A stretch of 64,000 bases of DNA from Bog-473 sp963800725 (lineage in GTDB: Bacteria; Actinomycetota; Acidimicrobiia; Acidimicrobiales; RAAP-2): the NCBI GenBank assembly GCA_963800725.1, contig CAWDCE010000017.1, forward strand, positions 666,184-730,183. Reading direction: 5' to 3'. This document shows positions 36,146 to 46,400 of the stretch, piece by piece (positions within the stretch are counted from its first letter, which is position 1; every line of letters starts with the position of its first letter). The notes under the pieces are model-generated. The model saw only the letters and a program-made list of their open reading frames with translations. It was not told the DNA's origin and made no database searches. The translations under genes and the position numbers were made by a program.

Positions 36146-36880
36146 ATGTCGTTCTTCGCACACGTATTCGGCTGGTTCACCACCGCATCGAACTGGACCG
36201 GCCCCAATGGGATCCCCGAGTTGTTCTGGCGCCAGCTGATCCTCTCGGCGGCCGTGGTGGTTGCGGCCATCGTCCTTGGCGGGGGGCTCGGCGTCTATCT
36301 CGGTCACACCGGTCGAGGAGGGCTGGTCGCCGTCAATGCCGCCAATGCGTTCCGTGCCGTGCCCACGCTTGCGCTCCTCACCCTCTTGGCTATTCAGCCG
36401 GCCATTTCGCTCAAGTGGGGTGGCTTCCTCGCCGCCTGGCTGGCCCTGACGGCGTTGGCCATTCCGCCGATTCTCACCAACACGTATGTCGGGATGCGCC
36501 AAGTCGACGCTGACGTCCGGCAAGCAGCCCAGGCCATGGGCCTCACCGGAGGCCAAGTCCTGCGAACCGTCGAGGCGCCGCTCGCGCTTCCCTTTGTCAT
36601 GGCGGGAGTGCGGACCGCCTCGATCGAAGTGGTCGCCACATCGACGTTGGCGGCTTACGTCAGCTACACGGATCTGGGTACCTACGTGATCACCGGGCTC
36701 AATACCAACAACTCGGTGTTGGCATTTTGCGGAGCGCTCTTGGTCGGGGCCATGGCCGGTTTGGTGGCATTGACTCTTGGCATCTTGACTCGGGCACTGA
36801 CCCCACTCCCGCTCCGACGCGCCAGACGGGCTCATTCGATCAGTGGCGTGGCCCACCCCAAACGCCCCGTTGTCGCCTGA
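36146..36880 (+). CDS. Osmoprotectant ABC transporter permease, second subunit
   Basis: 244 residues starting MSFFAHVFGWFTTASNW. Six helices and the cytoplasmic EAA-type loop VDADVRQAAQAMGLTGGQ, then VLRTVEAPLALPFVMAGVRT. ATG begins one base after the previous stop, so the two permeases are translationally coupled. It pairs with the first to form the heterodimeric channel of an OpuC-like importer. Confidence 0.87.
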   Translation: MSFFAHVFGWFTTASNWTGPNGIPELFWRQLILSAAVVVAAIVLGGGLGVYLGHTGRGGLVAVNAANAFRAVPTLALLTLLAIQPAISLKWGGFLAAWLALTALAIPPILTNTYVGMRQVDADVRQAAQAMGLTGGQVLRTVEAPLALPFVMAGVRTASIEVVATSTLAAYVSYTDLGTYVITGLNTNNSVLAFCGALLVGAMAGLVALTLGILTRALTPLPLRRARRAHSISGVAHPKRPVVA

Positions 36881-36991
36881 ACTTGACAATCCAGATGGTC
36901 TAAGTCAAGATTGCATTTGTCCGACCGTTTCATTACGGTCATATGGCGACTGCCGTTTCAAGGCGTCGACCGCTCGAAAGAAAGGTTTCCC

Positions 36992-37912
36992 TTGACTCGT
37001 TTGACGCGTTTTGTGGCTATCGGTGCTCTCACCGCCCTCGTGGCGACCCTCGCCACCCCCGCCGTGTCGGCCTGGGCATCGACCAGCGCTTCGACCTCCA
37101 AGCCAACGATCGTGATTGGGTCAACGAACTTCGAAGAGCAAGGGATCGTCTCGAATATCTGGGCCGACGTGCTCGAGAAGGCCGGCTACAAGGTGACCGT
37201 GGAGCCCAGCCTCGGCACCCGGGCGATCGTGGTGCCGGCGATCGAGAAGGGGCAGATCGACCTCGAACCCGACTACGCCGCATCGCTGTTGGGGTACCTG
37301 CACGGTGGGAATCCCCAGCCGGCCGGTGACAACATCGCGACGGCGATCCCCGCCGACCAACAGGCGCTCGCTTCCTCGGGCGTCACCGTGTTGCCGGCGT
37401 CGAATGCACTCGACACCAACGTCTTTGCAGTCACGCAGGCCACCGCGAAGAAGTACCACCTGACCACGCTCTCGAGCCTGAAGCCCTACGCCTCCAAGCT
37501 CGTCTTGGGCGGGCCGACCGAGTGCCCGACTTTCGCCGGCTGTGAGCCAGGCCTAAAGAAGGTCTACGGCCTCAACTTCGCGGGATTCAAGTCGCTCGAC
37601 GAAGCGGGGCCACTCAGCGTGGCCGCCTTGAAGAACGGGGAAGTCCAGGTGGTCGAGCTCTTTTCCAGCGACGGGAACGTGGTGTCAAACAACTTCGTGG
37701 CCCTGACCGACAACAAGCACCTCGAGGGTGCCGACTACATCGTTCCGGTGATCCGCAAGTCGGTCGACACGCCCGGCGTGGCCAAGGTGCTCGCCGGAAT
37801 CGATGAGAAGCTGACCACGGAGGCGATCTCGAAGTTGAACCTCGACGTCACTTCCAAGCAGGAGCAGCCCGCAGCCGTCGCAAAGTCGTGGGTTGCTTCG
37901 GTGAACGGCTGA
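36992..37912 (+). CDS. Osmoprotectant substrate-binding protein (OpuCC/ProX type)
   Basis: 306 residues starting at TTG 36992 with AAAGG six bases upstream. Signal peptide with RFVAIGALTALVATLATPAV then SAWA; no lipobox Cys seen. Mature part begins KPTIVIGSTNFEEQGIVSNI, the usual start of glycine betaine/choline binding proteins, followed by GTRAIVVPAIEKGQIDLEPDYAASLLGYL, here cut in two words: GQIDLEPDYAASLLGYL is the ligand-loop region. Two Cys (ECPTFAGCEP) probably form a disulfide. Same unit as the two permeases. Confidence 0.86.
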   Translation: MTRLTRFVAIGALTALVATLATPAVSAWASTSASTSKPTIVIGSTNFEEQGIVSNIWADVLEKAGYKVTVEPSLGTRAIVVPAIEKGQIDLEPDYAASLLGYLHGGNPQPAGDNIATAIPADQQALASSGVTVLPASNALDTNVFAVTQATAKKYHLTTLSSLKPYASKLVLGGPTECPTFAGCEPGLKKVYGLNFAGFKSLDEAGPLSVAALKNGEVQVVELFSSDGNVVSNNFVALTDNKHLEGADYIVPVIRKSVDTPGVAKVLAGIDEKLTTEAISKLNLDVTSKQEQPAAVAKSWVASVNG

Positions 37913-38392
37913 GTCAACTCGTCAGCGCCGCACACCCGACCAGGGCGAGGCCAACGGATTTCGGCCTTCGCCCGACTCGCGGCGCTTTGCCACCGCGGTC
38001 CTTCGCCCCGCTCGGACCTGCAGCGACAGCGCTGGTGCACGTGGCAATTCCGTCGGCCGGCGGACCGCACAACCCTCGAAGCCACGCTCGAAGTGGGCCT
38101 CTGCATCCCCTCTGCTCGTAAGGCCGCAAGCCGTGGCAGTGCAGGTGGTGGCGAGGGGACCAAGCGCGGTGATGTCTCAGAGGCACGCACGACCGAAATG
38201 TGGTGAACTATCAGCCGCCTCGGGGCCCGTGAGCTGACGGGGGGAGGGCGGTTCACGGGCCCGCCGGGGCGTGAGCTCAGGCATTGTGCAGCCTGACGGA
38301 TGTCGCATCGGTCCGCCTCACAGCACCGCGTGTCGTGCGCGCCCGAATCTTTTCCGCACCGGTCCACCACCTTGCCCTCTGAGGCCAGGCGC
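37913..38392. other. Intergenic stretch with a GC-rich hairpin
   Basis: 480 bp between convergent genes. The only structure noted is the hairpin at 38223-38262; no coding frame with family wording. Confidence 0.5.
38223..38262. terminator. Possible tail-less hairpin terminator
   Basis: GGGCCCGTGA (38223-38232) and TCACGGGCCC (38253-38262) are exact reverse complements with a 20-base loop. It lies between the convergent binding-protein and glycosyltransferase genes and has no T tract. Confidence 0.4.
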
Positions 38393-40054
38393 TCAACCAG
38401 TGGCGACGCCGCCGGAGCGATGGACCGACCGAGGGTGCTCGGCCTTCCTCTGCGACCCCGAATTCCTGACAAAGACCCGGACGCCGGGTGGGACGCCTGA
38501 TTGCTTGGAGAAGTGTCCGCTGAGGTAGCGCTCATTGGCATTGTCCAACGCCAAATTGCTGACCCCGAGCACCACGGCGTCGGACGTTGTGATCCAGCGG
38601 ATCATCGTGTCCTGCAGGGCCCGGTCGTTGCGATCCGAAATTGAGGTGGAGACACCGTTGTCCAAGACGCGCTCTTGGCCCAGCCAATCAATCACGCTCG
38701 GGCAGCCACTCACATCCGCGGTGAACCGATTGTCAAGCAAGCCGACCGTCGGATTGGCGTAGAGCACACAACCATTGGCGGGAATCGCGTCGTTCAGCGG
38801 ATCGCTCAACTGTGGCGCTGGTGGTTGGGTCGCAACCAGGTTCGCGAGGGCGACGAACAAGAGAACGACCGGGAGTACGCCTCCAAGCCAGACCGCGGGC
38901 TGCGGCGACACTCGATGACCGATTGCGAACCATCGCCGCGACGCGTCGATGAGTCTGACAATCCAAATGGTCAAGCACATTGCGGCAAACGGAGCGAGAA
39001 ACCCCGAGTAGTGGTAGTAGTACGTCGGGGAGACCATGAGGGCGGCGGCGATGAGCCCCGTGCTCAAGGTCATGAATCGCTCCAGGGGCGACCAGGGCTT
39101 GTGTTCTGGGTCCCATAGGCAAATGGCGATCAAGATGAGGGCGATCGCGGCCAGAGAACCCAGCGAGACCTCGCCGAGTACTTTGTGCGCGGCGACGAAC
39201 GAAGAGAATCCCGCAATGCCGGTGAGGCTGGCCAATCTCTGCAGAGGCGGATAACCGCTTTCATTGCGGATCGACTGTATGAAGATGACCTGCTGCACGA
39301 ACTTCAATGGGGCGGCGACGATGAATGGAATGCTGCACACGAAGAAACCGAGGAGTGCCCCTCCGAGGAGTCGCTTCACGAGCTGCACCCCGAGCGGCCA
39401 GACGATTACCAGCGCCGCCAAGAGCGGAAGCACGGCCCAGATCTTGGTCGCACCGGCTACTCCAAAGAACACCCCGCACCAGAGCACTCGTCGCCCAGAG
39501 CGCGAAACCGCGTCACCGTCGAGGAGTACCAAGACGGCGATCAGGCAGAACAAGACGAGAAATGGTTCCAACAAGATTGTCTGGGCCGATCGAATCGTGC
39601 CTTCATAGAACGCCATGGTCCCGGTGGCCAAGATCACCTGGACGATCGAGCGGCGTCGAACAATCGCACCCACCAACACCACGTTGGCCACGGCGACGAT
39701 GTCGACACCGAGGCGTGCCACCTCCATCGCCACGGCTGTGCCCGTCCACAGCGACAGCAACGCGAAGGGGAGCAACAACACACTGATCATCGGCGGCTGG
39801 ATGAACGCGAAGTCTCGATACGGTAGGACCCCGTGCATGAGTTCGATCGACGAACCGAAGTAGACGCCATCGTCGTATTCGTCAATGGCGCGGAAGTGCC
39901 CATGGAAGAGCAACTGAAAGAGCAATACGGCGAGGGTCAGTGTGGCTATCAGGGCGATGACCAGCCAGGTGCGCGGCAGCGACGGCTGAGGCGTCGACTG
40001 GCTCACCACTGATGACGGAGAGGCTGTTGAGCGCATAGGAAGTCGCATCCGCAA
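38393..40054 (-). CDS. GT-C type membrane glycosyltransferase-like protein
   Basis: 553 residues, about eleven membrane helices. After the first helix the extracytoplasmic loop contains AIDEYDDGVYFGSSIELMHG, then VLPYRDFAFIQPPMISVLLL. Acidic residues at this point are the usual metal/donor site of polyprenyl-phosphate-sugar GT-C enzymes (PMT/ArnT/GT87-like). Exact donor and acceptor unknown. The C-terminal ~100 residues form a soluble domain. The start could also be ATG at MRSTASPS. The last ~25 residues are Arg/Ser-rich and may be extended by an indel. Confidence 0.72.
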   Translation of the reverse strand: MRMRLPMRSTASPSSVVSQSTPQPSLPRTWLVIALIATLTLAVLLFQLLFHGHFRAIDEYDDGVYFGSSIELMHGVLPYRDFAFIQPPMISVLLLPFALLSLWTGTAVAMEVARLGVDIVAVANVVLVGAIVRRRSIVQVILATGTMAFYEGTIRSAQTILLEPFLVLFCLIAVLVLLDGDAVSRSGRRVLWCGVFFGVAGATKIWAVLPLLAALVIVWPLGVQLVKRLLGGALLGFFVCSIPFIVAAPLKFVQQVIFIQSIRNESGYPPLQRLASLTGIAGFSSFVAAHKVLGEVSLGSLAAIALILIAICLWDPEHKPWSPLERFMTLSTGLIAAALMVSPTYYYHYSGFLAPFAAMCLTIWIVRLIDASRRWFAIGHRVSPQPAVWLGGVLPVVLLFVALANLVATQPPAPQLSDPLNDAIPANGCVLYANPTVGLLDNRFTADVSGCPSVIDWLGQERVLDNGVSTSISDRNDRALQDTMIRWITTSDAVVLGVSNLALDNANERYLSGHFSKQSGVPPGVRVFVRNSGSQRKAEHPRSVHRSGGVATG

Positions 40055-40135
40055 ATCACCGCGGAGAACACGAAGAAAGTTAGCTGAAGAGCGGCCTGAT
40101 TGAAGGGGAGGGAGTGGGAAGCGGATCCTGCGAAC

Positions 40136-41587
40136 TCAAGGAGACGGGGTCGGTCCCTCCCACCCGGTCCTGGCTGCGCACCAGGCCCACAGCTCAGCTC
40201 CGGCATGCGTGAAGTCAGTCTCCGACAGACGGGTCCAGGGCACCTTGTGCTCCCACCGGGGTCGGCGGTCCAGCCAGAATCCGCCGTCCGAATTATTGGC
40301 GACCGGCGAAGCCGACAGCCACACCACGGTGTCCGCGCCCTGGTCCGGTGTCCGCAGCAATGGGCCCATGACCTTGGCGAAGCCGGGCAGGCTATGGCGG
40401 ATGCCCGGGGTATCGGCCCAGCCGGGGTGCATGGCGTGGAACGAGATGCCCGAACCACTCGTGCGGCGTACCCACTCGTGCATCAAGACGAGCTGCGCCC
40501 GCTTGGCCCTGGCGTAAGCGACCGTGCCGCTGTAGTCGTCAGGACCCATCTCCAAGGTGGCGAGATCGAATTTCTGGGTGTACATGCCTCCGGAGCAGAC
40601 CTGGATCACCCGAGACGGGACAGCGGCCGACAACGCCGGAAGCAAGAGGCCGGTCAAGAAGAACGGTGCGACGACCTGGGTGGCCACGGTCAGTTCGATC
40701 CCCGACCCGGTCAGCGTGCGCTCGTTGGTCAGGGCACCGGCATTGTGGATCAAGACGTCGAGGCGGTCGTTGGACGATGAGAAGTCCTCGGCCAGTCCTC
40801 GGACTTGGTCCAAATCGCTCAAATCCGCCAAGAGGTAGGAGACCTGTGCCCCAGGCGTGGCGTCGCTGACCTCGGCCACCGCCCGTTCGGCACGGTCGCG
40901 GCCCCGGGCGGTCAGCACGACCCGGGCCCCGAGTGCGGCGACCCCCTTCGCCGCGGCCAGCCCGAGCCCCGAGGACGCCCCGGTAATCAGTACACATTTT
41001 CCGTCCATTCTCGGCGGCGGGGTCCATCCCGCTGTGCGACTTCGCAGCACCGGGCCGAGTGAAGAAAAGCTGCCGAAGACCGTCGCTTCGAGCACTTCGT
41101 CCACGGCCGTGGCCACAACCGGGCCACCCGGCGCGTGGTCCGCGCGTCCAGTAGGTCCCCCGAGCGTGCGGCGCAACCCCTCGGCGCCCTTGTCCCCGAT
41201 CCGGTTGAAGAACAGGCCGAGCAACGGATTGGCCGGGGAGAAGGATCCCTTGAGAGTCAGTTCGGCTTCGTAGGTGAGAATCGACCCTCCGTCCGCCGCG
41301 GGTACCACCGTCATGGTGTCCTCTGAACGCACGGTGTCTGATTCGCCGAGAAGAACGACGCGGTGAGGTCGCGCGAATGTGACGATGCGGTAGTCGAGTG
41401 GGGTGGTCCGGGATCCGACTTTGACCTCGAGCCGGAAGGCGCTCCCGAGTCCGATCTCTCCGTCGCTCAGATGCTCGGCCGACGCTGTGCCCGGGTCCCA
41501 TTCGGCGGCGTTGGCAAAGTCGGCCATGTAGTCAAAGGTCTCCTCGGCCGATCGGGTCGAGACGACGGTTGCGCGGTAAGTGGCCAT
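40136..41587 (-). CDS. SRPBCC domain fused to short-chain dehydrogenase/reductase
   Basis: 483 residues, ATG 41587 with AGGAG seven bases upstream. Residues 1-145: START/SRPBCC-like (polyketide cyclase) domain, MATYRATVVSTRSAEETFDY with DFANAAEWDPGTASAEHL. Residues ~195-480: classical SDR with nucleotide motif GASSGLGLAAAKG, NAGALTNERT, and active-site YARAKRAQ (Y-x3-K). The SRPBCC part could bind the hydrophobic substrate of the reductase. The SDR part resembles DHRS12-like enzymes. Substrate unknown. Confidence 0.83.
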   Translation of the reverse strand: MATYRATVVSTRSAEETFDYMADFANAAEWDPGTASAEHLSDGEIGLGSAFRLEVKVGSRTTPLDYRIVTFARPHRVVLLGESDTVRSEDTMTVVPAADGGSILTYEAELTLKGSFSPANPLLGLFFNRIGDKGAEGLRRTLGGPTGRADHAPGGPVVATAVDEVLEATVFGSFSSLGPVLRSRTAGWTPPPRMDGKCVLITGASSGLGLAAAKGVAALGARVVLTARGRDRAERAVAEVSDATPGAQVSYLLADLSDLDQVRGLAEDFSSSNDRLDVLIHNAGALTNERTLTGSGIELTVATQVVAPFFLTGLLLPALSAAVPSRVIQVCSGGMYTQKFDLATLEMGPDDYSGTVAYARAKRAQLVLMHEWVRRTSGSGISFHAMHPGWADTPGIRHSLPGFAKVMGPLLRTPDQGADTVVWLSASPVANNSDGGFWLDRRPRWEHKVPWTRLSETDFTHAGAELWAWCAARTGWEGPTPSP

Positions 41588-41878
41588 GGTGACACTCCTG
41601 GCGACGTCAGACGGGCTGGCGCCTCGTCGCGCCGGACGCCCTCACCGAATATACCGATCAACCGGTGACATCCGATCGGGCGCACCTGAATCTCGGTGCG
41701 GTTTTGCACGCATGCGCGTCCGGCCGCCGTGAACACGTGACCTGGTCCTGGACGGACAATGCGCTCCGGTGCCCCGTATTCAATGCCTGTGCACCCGCAT
41801 ACTGGTGCTCATCGACGCAGAGTCGCTCAGTGCCGTCCTTCTCGGTGGATCGAGCCGGTGGAGTGCCCTGGAATGCGC

Positions 41879-42499
41879 TCAGCCAGCCGGAGTCATCTGA
41901 TACGACAAGGTGCTGGCACCGCTGGTGAAAGTCAGCGCCAAGTCCTTGGCCGCGGAGGTGTACGAGCCCTGCTCCGGCGAGGAGGTAACAGCTTTGGTCA
42001 CCCCGCCCACCGTGATGGTGGCATCGTCGGTGACCGTTGAGACCGGGAAGGAACCCGAGCGCGCCTTGGTCTTGGGTGAAAATCCATAGTGGTCGGTCAC
42101 GGTGCCGTTGAACTTGGCTGAGCCCTCACTCCCGGCGAGCGGCGTACCCGGTGTGAAATCGCCGAGCGCGTTCCCATTAGCCATGATGTCCACGGTCGTC
42201 CCGGCGCCCCCGCTAAAGGTCAGGCCCGATGTACTGAGCGTGATGCTCGTCACGTTCCACTTTCCTTCCAGGCAAGGTCCGCTCGCCTGGGTGCTCGCAT
42301 TCTGCGATTTGTGGTTCGTGTGGTGCCTTTGAGACCCAGACACGATGTTGAGTCGGTCGACGTGCGACCCTTGGGGTTGTGCGCCCGAGCTGATCTCGGC
42401 CACCCCTAGGGTTGCCACGGCGGTTGTAGCCACGGCAACAGTCCCGAGCCACATACGGCGCCTCCACGAATTCGCGACTTGCAATGCGGGTGATCTCAT
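41879..42499 (-). CDS. Secreted protein of unknown function
   Basis: 206 residues from ATG 42499. N-terminal signal: SWRRRMWLGTVAVATTAVAT then LGVAEISSGAQ. Mature part is Ser/Thr/Gly-rich with beta-type strands (CLEGKWNVTSITLSTSGLTF) and a lipocalin- or META-like look, but no family can be assigned. Single Cys in the mature part. Probably exported and cell-wall associated or free. Confidence 0.6.
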   Translation of the reverse strand: MRSPALQVANSWRRRMWLGTVAVATTAVATLGVAEISSGAQPQGSHVDRLNIVSGSQRHHTNHKSQNASTQASGPCLEGKWNVTSITLSTSGLTFSGGAGTTVDIMANGNALGDFTPGTPLAGSEGSAKFNGTVTDHYGFSPKTKARSGSFPVSTVTDDATITVGGVTKAVTSSPEQGSYTSAAKDLALTFTSGASTLSYQMTPAG

Positions 42500-42747
42500 A
42501 GCATCACAATGCTCCGTCGTCGGCGGATTGTCCATCAATCCATGCCGAAAATCCCACCGGGCCACTTGACAACACCCAAAGGGGCGAGTCCGCCGTCAAT
42601 TCAACGCAGTCCCTGGGCGCGCGACGATGCGGCCGAATCCGACGAGACCCAGACGCGTTCTCGGTCTTGGTGCATCGGATGAATCACTGAGCACACCCGA
42701 TCCCGAGTGCGTGATTGGGCGAGAGATAGCGGAATAATCGGCGATTG

Positions 42748-43356
42748 CTACTGAGTAAGGTCGGCCACAATTGTCTTGGCGAAACTGCTGAGACTCTTTG
42801 ACGGTGTGGCTGCTGCCGGAACTGACTGGGTGAGAACGAGGAAGCGGCCTGCGACGAATGAGTCGAGTCGGACGCCATTCGCGCTCGCCGTTGATCCAAG
42901 ACCGTCCTCTTTACCGTTGCCAAAGTCGACGTAGTTGTTGATTTGCGCGATTGGCTGCTGCTTCATCGATCCTTGCGATGTCCTGACCAAATAATGCAGG
43001 TACTGAGTCGAGGTCATCACGGGTTTTCCTGAACCCTGGGCAGCCACGGAGAGCGCCTTCAGATCGGTCGGAGTTACGCAACTCACGACAAGGGCTTTCG
43101 GCCCAAAATCAATAGTCTCACCGAGCGCGTTCGCCGCGTTCGCCGAAAGTTTTTGGTCGTTATAAGGCGTGATCTTCGGCCCGGTTGCCGCCTTGAAGCC
43201 GGCCGCGACCGCTTGGGATTTGGTGATTGAAGTGCATGAAGGGGTCGACGCAGCCCCAGCTGGAGAAACGACGCCACCAATGGATGCTGCGCCTGAGAGA
43301 AGTGAGACGCTCGTTGCCGCACACATCACTGCCATGACCGATCTGGGTTGACGCAC
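42748..43356 (-). CDS. Secreted protein of unknown function
   Basis: 202 residues from GTG 43356, chosen because GGAG stands nine bases upstream and the result begins directly with a signal peptide (VMAVMCAATSVSLLSGAASI then GGVVSPAGAAS). The frame is open to 43434. Two Cys in the mature part (TPSCTSITKS, VVSCVTPTDL) could form one disulfide. No recognised domain. Confidence 0.58.
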   Translation of the reverse strand: MRQPRSVMAVMCAATSVSLLSGAASIGGVVSPAGAASTPSCTSITKSQAVAAGFKAATGPKITPYNDQKLSANAANALGETIDFGPKALVVSCVTPTDLKALSVAAQGSGKPVMTSTQYLHYLVRTSQGSMKQQPIAQINNYVDFGNGKEDGLGSTASANGVRLDSFVAGRFLVLTQSVPAAATPSKSLSSFAKTIVADLTQ

Positions 43357-43752
43357 GTTCTGCTTCTCCGATTCGAAATAGACGGGCAAGGAAGGCCATT
43401 GACGAGTCGGTGACGTGAAGGCGCTCGCGCTCATCGTTGGCCCGGCGTGAATCGTAAGAGGTCAACCTGACGGCAACATGAACTGGGAGAGGACACGCAT
43501 GGCCGACTGCTCGGGGAACCCGCGGCAGCTCGTCGGTGGCCAACTCGCATGGCGTAGTCAACTGCCACCCCGCTCGAGTGCGCGAGAAAATTCCTTCACG
43601 GAGTGCCGACGGCACCGTCCTGTCCATGCCTTGGGCTGGCCGATCCAGAACGTGTTTGAGGAACCGATCCGAGGGTGCTCGCCGAGTTGCCGCTTACGTC
43701 GAAGGTGGGCGATCGCGGTGATGGAGAGTCGGGCATTTCTATGGCGCTCAGT

Positions 43753-43845
43753 GGACTCGGCCACGATGGCCACCGGCCAACCCTCTTCGATCATGGCGCA
43801 GAGGCGTAGACGGCCATCTGGGGTGAGTGGAGCATTACGGTGCAG
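43753..43845 (-). pseudogene. IS481-family transposase N-terminal remnant
   Basis: The conceptual translation LHRNAPLTPDGRLRLCAMIE followed by EGWPVAIVAES is the typical opening of IS481 transposases (HTH_Tnp region). After AES the similarity is lost; a weaker RRKRQLGEHPRIG-like stretch follows. No DDE core and no terminal repeats were found nearby. A dead fragment. Confidence 0.55.
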
Positions 43846-43859
43846 AGTGAGCCCTCCTG

Positions 43860-44166
43860 GCTTTGTGGGTGTGTCAACAGCTCCACGTTGCCTCGAGGGC
43901 TTACCTCATCAGCGGTTATTCCGCGTCAACAAGGTCCATCGGGAGAACAGCTACCTGACGAAGGTTGAGCGAAAGGGTGACGGGTACTCGGACAGCGAGG
44001 CAAGATGCCTCAACATTTGGTGTGTACGAATCCGGGTCGAAAAGCGGACCGTTCCTTGAGCTGACTGGCAAGACAGGTCAAGCAAACCGACCCCAGAATC
44101 CCCGGACACATCACTGCGACATCTATCGGTGAAGCAGCTCACTTCAGACGCGGCATGCTTGCATCG
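43860..44166. other. Intergenic stretch without supported gene
   Basis: About 300 bp between the transposase remnant and the beta-helix gene end; nothing recognised. Confidence 0.4.
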
Positions 44167-45904
44167 TCAGGTACCCGCCGTGGCGTGTACCGCGAGTGCC
44201 CCCTTTGGGCACCACAGATTCGCGGGCACACCGGAGCAGGGGTTGGGCATGGTGGCCAGTTTCGGCAATGGATGCATGACGACTGCCGTGGCTTGGGGAT
44301 AGTGGGCCGAGGAACACGCGGAACCGCTGAGTAGTCCCGAGTCGCATTCGAGCTGGACGAGAATTGTCTTGTCGGTGTTACTCCCGAGCAGCCCTGTGGC
44401 CGGGGTCAAAGTCCCACAGCGCGACGGGGTCTGCTGGGGGGAGCCGTTTTGGGCATTCCCGCTCGTGGCCGGTCCAATTCGTTGCGACGACGAGGCGTCG
44501 TTGACGCGGATATTCCCCGAGAAGCAGTTCACCGGTCGGTTGCCAGATACCAACAGGTTCGCATAGTCGGCGTTTCCGGGGTTGCCGAAGGAGCCGTTTC
44601 CCGAGAACTTGTTGCTGGTGGCCTTGTCGCCCCATGGGTCGTAGACGCAGGCAAGGCCCGAGATCCCGAGCGATGTCGCCACCACCCCTCCTGTCCCGGT
44701 GCACGTGCTTCCATCAGAAGTGGTGTTGCTGTCGGGATACGGAACAAAGGCCATGCCCCAGGCTCCGTTATTGATGAAGAGATTGTTGGTGATGGTGTCG
44801 TAGCGCCCTCCAGAAATCGTCATCCCCGTTCCCGTTGGTCCTAGTCCTGCGGTTCCCGAGATGGGGACATTCGGGTTGTTGTTGTTCTTCAAGACGTTGT
44901 GGGTAAACACCCAGCACCGACTGCTCGCGGCCGCACCCGCGCAGCGACCGTCTTGGGGTGGGGGTGGATCACCCGTGAGGGCGGTGTTGGTGTCGAATCC
45001 TTCCTTGTTGTTATCGAAAAGCGAATGTTGGATCACCATCCGACCACCTGAGTTTGTGCCTGAATATCCGAGCGCGTTGTTCTCCATCCAGATGTTGCTG
45101 ATGGTCACGTTGCACACCCGCTGGCAGGCCCCGACGTAGATTCCAGAGTCCGAAAAGTTGTTGGCATAGAGATTGCTCAAGAATGCGGGGCCAGTGGAAT
45201 CCGAAGAGAAAATTCCATAGAGGGCGCAGGTGGCACACACACTCGGATTGGTCGGGTCACTACTTGCGAAGTAGGTGGATGTGGCCGTCAAGTACCGCCC
45301 TGAATAGCCGCTGAGGCCAATCTTGGACGAGTCGGCGCCACCGTTCCACCAGACTTCGTTGCCGGCATTGCCCGAGCCGGCGATGAAGTTACAGACCGTC
45401 AGGTTTTCGATGCTGACGCCGCTGGCCTTCCAGACCAGGATTCCGTTGCGCCCCTCTCCATTGAGTGAGTTCTGATCGGCGGGCGCCGCGCTGCAGGGTG
45501 TCGATGCGGTGGCTTGGGTCCCGTCGACGATCACCGAATTTCGGTTGATGCCACGAAGGTGGATCCGCGGCGTGGTGATGTCGACGCCCCCATACCATCC
45601 GTCCTTGAGGTCCGACGCACTCGGCGCATTGGCGCCTGAATCGCCGGTTTCGTGATAGTCCCCGGGCGCAATCAGGATCCAGTCAGAGGGCTTTGCGGCA
45701 TTGACGGCGGCCTGGATGGAGGTGAAGGTCGAAGACTTCGGGGTGGTGATGCCCTGAAATGTGCCGACATAGAGAACACGGGGCTGACTTGTCGTCGCCG
45801 CCGACGCGCCGCCGGCGATGGTGCCGCCCAAGAGTGCGAACACCATGACGGTGGCCACACTGGCGATTCCCAATCCCAATTCGCCGTCGAATCGTGTGCG
45901 TCAT
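44167..45904 (-). CDS. Secreted right-handed parallel beta-helix protein (start frameshifted)
   Basis: About 578 residues. The continuous frame starts at 45879 (LGLGIASVATVMVFALLGGT). Dropping one base near 45879-45882 joins it to ATG 45904 (MTHTIRRR), which has AGGGGG six bases upstream and completes a signal peptide ending GGASA. Then FTSIQAAVNAAKPSDWILIA, a pectate-lyase-like/NosD-like opening, and many rungs of Asn-rich beta-helix (YANNFSDSGIYV, IQHSLFDNNKEGF, ITNNLFINNGAWG). Several Cys pairs. Polysaccharide or surface binding is typical of the fold; no catalytic residues can be assigned. Confidence 0.78.
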
Positions 45905-46400
45905 AGCCGGCCCCCTAGCATCCTGTGCGAAGCGCCTCACGCTAGACGCAATGACGAGACCTCGCTGGTCCCTTCAGCGCCGTGATCGCAGACCGAAAGT
46001 TCACGGTTCAAGAGGGCGATCGGTATCCCAAGGTGCCATCTTCTCGGCGAACGGCACTCACGCAATTTGGGACGGTGCCACGCGCAGGATTGAGAACGCC
46101 GGGTTGCTCACCGCGTAGAACGCAAGCGTCGAATCGCGGGCGAATCAGCCGTGGTTGCCCTTGAGCGGGCCGTGTTGACCTGTCTGGTCCCCGACTCGAC
46201 GGGGTGAATGTCAGGGTTCTCTGGCGCAAGTCGCGCCATCTCGCCTGGCGGCGCCCCCGGACGAACGCTCAGCCCGCGGGGGTTGGCATCTTCACCCACC
46301 CCGATGACATCCGCTCCTGCCCTCGCAACGCGTGAGTGTCCCGAAGTGGTTTCGGCGGTTCGATCATGGGTACACGTGAGAACACAAGGAGGATGGGCTA
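45905..46400. other. Intergenic stretch without supported gene
   Basis: About 500 bp between divergent genes; no coding frame with family wording and no DosR-like palindrome. Confidence 0.45.

Noticed and set aside
35875..36889. Minus-strand frames opposite the osmoprotectant permeases
   Set aside because: Shadows of two clear permeases with EAA loops.
43160..43627. Minus-strand frame as a continuation of the IS481 transposase
   Set aside because: The translation lacks the DDE core and any transposase wording.
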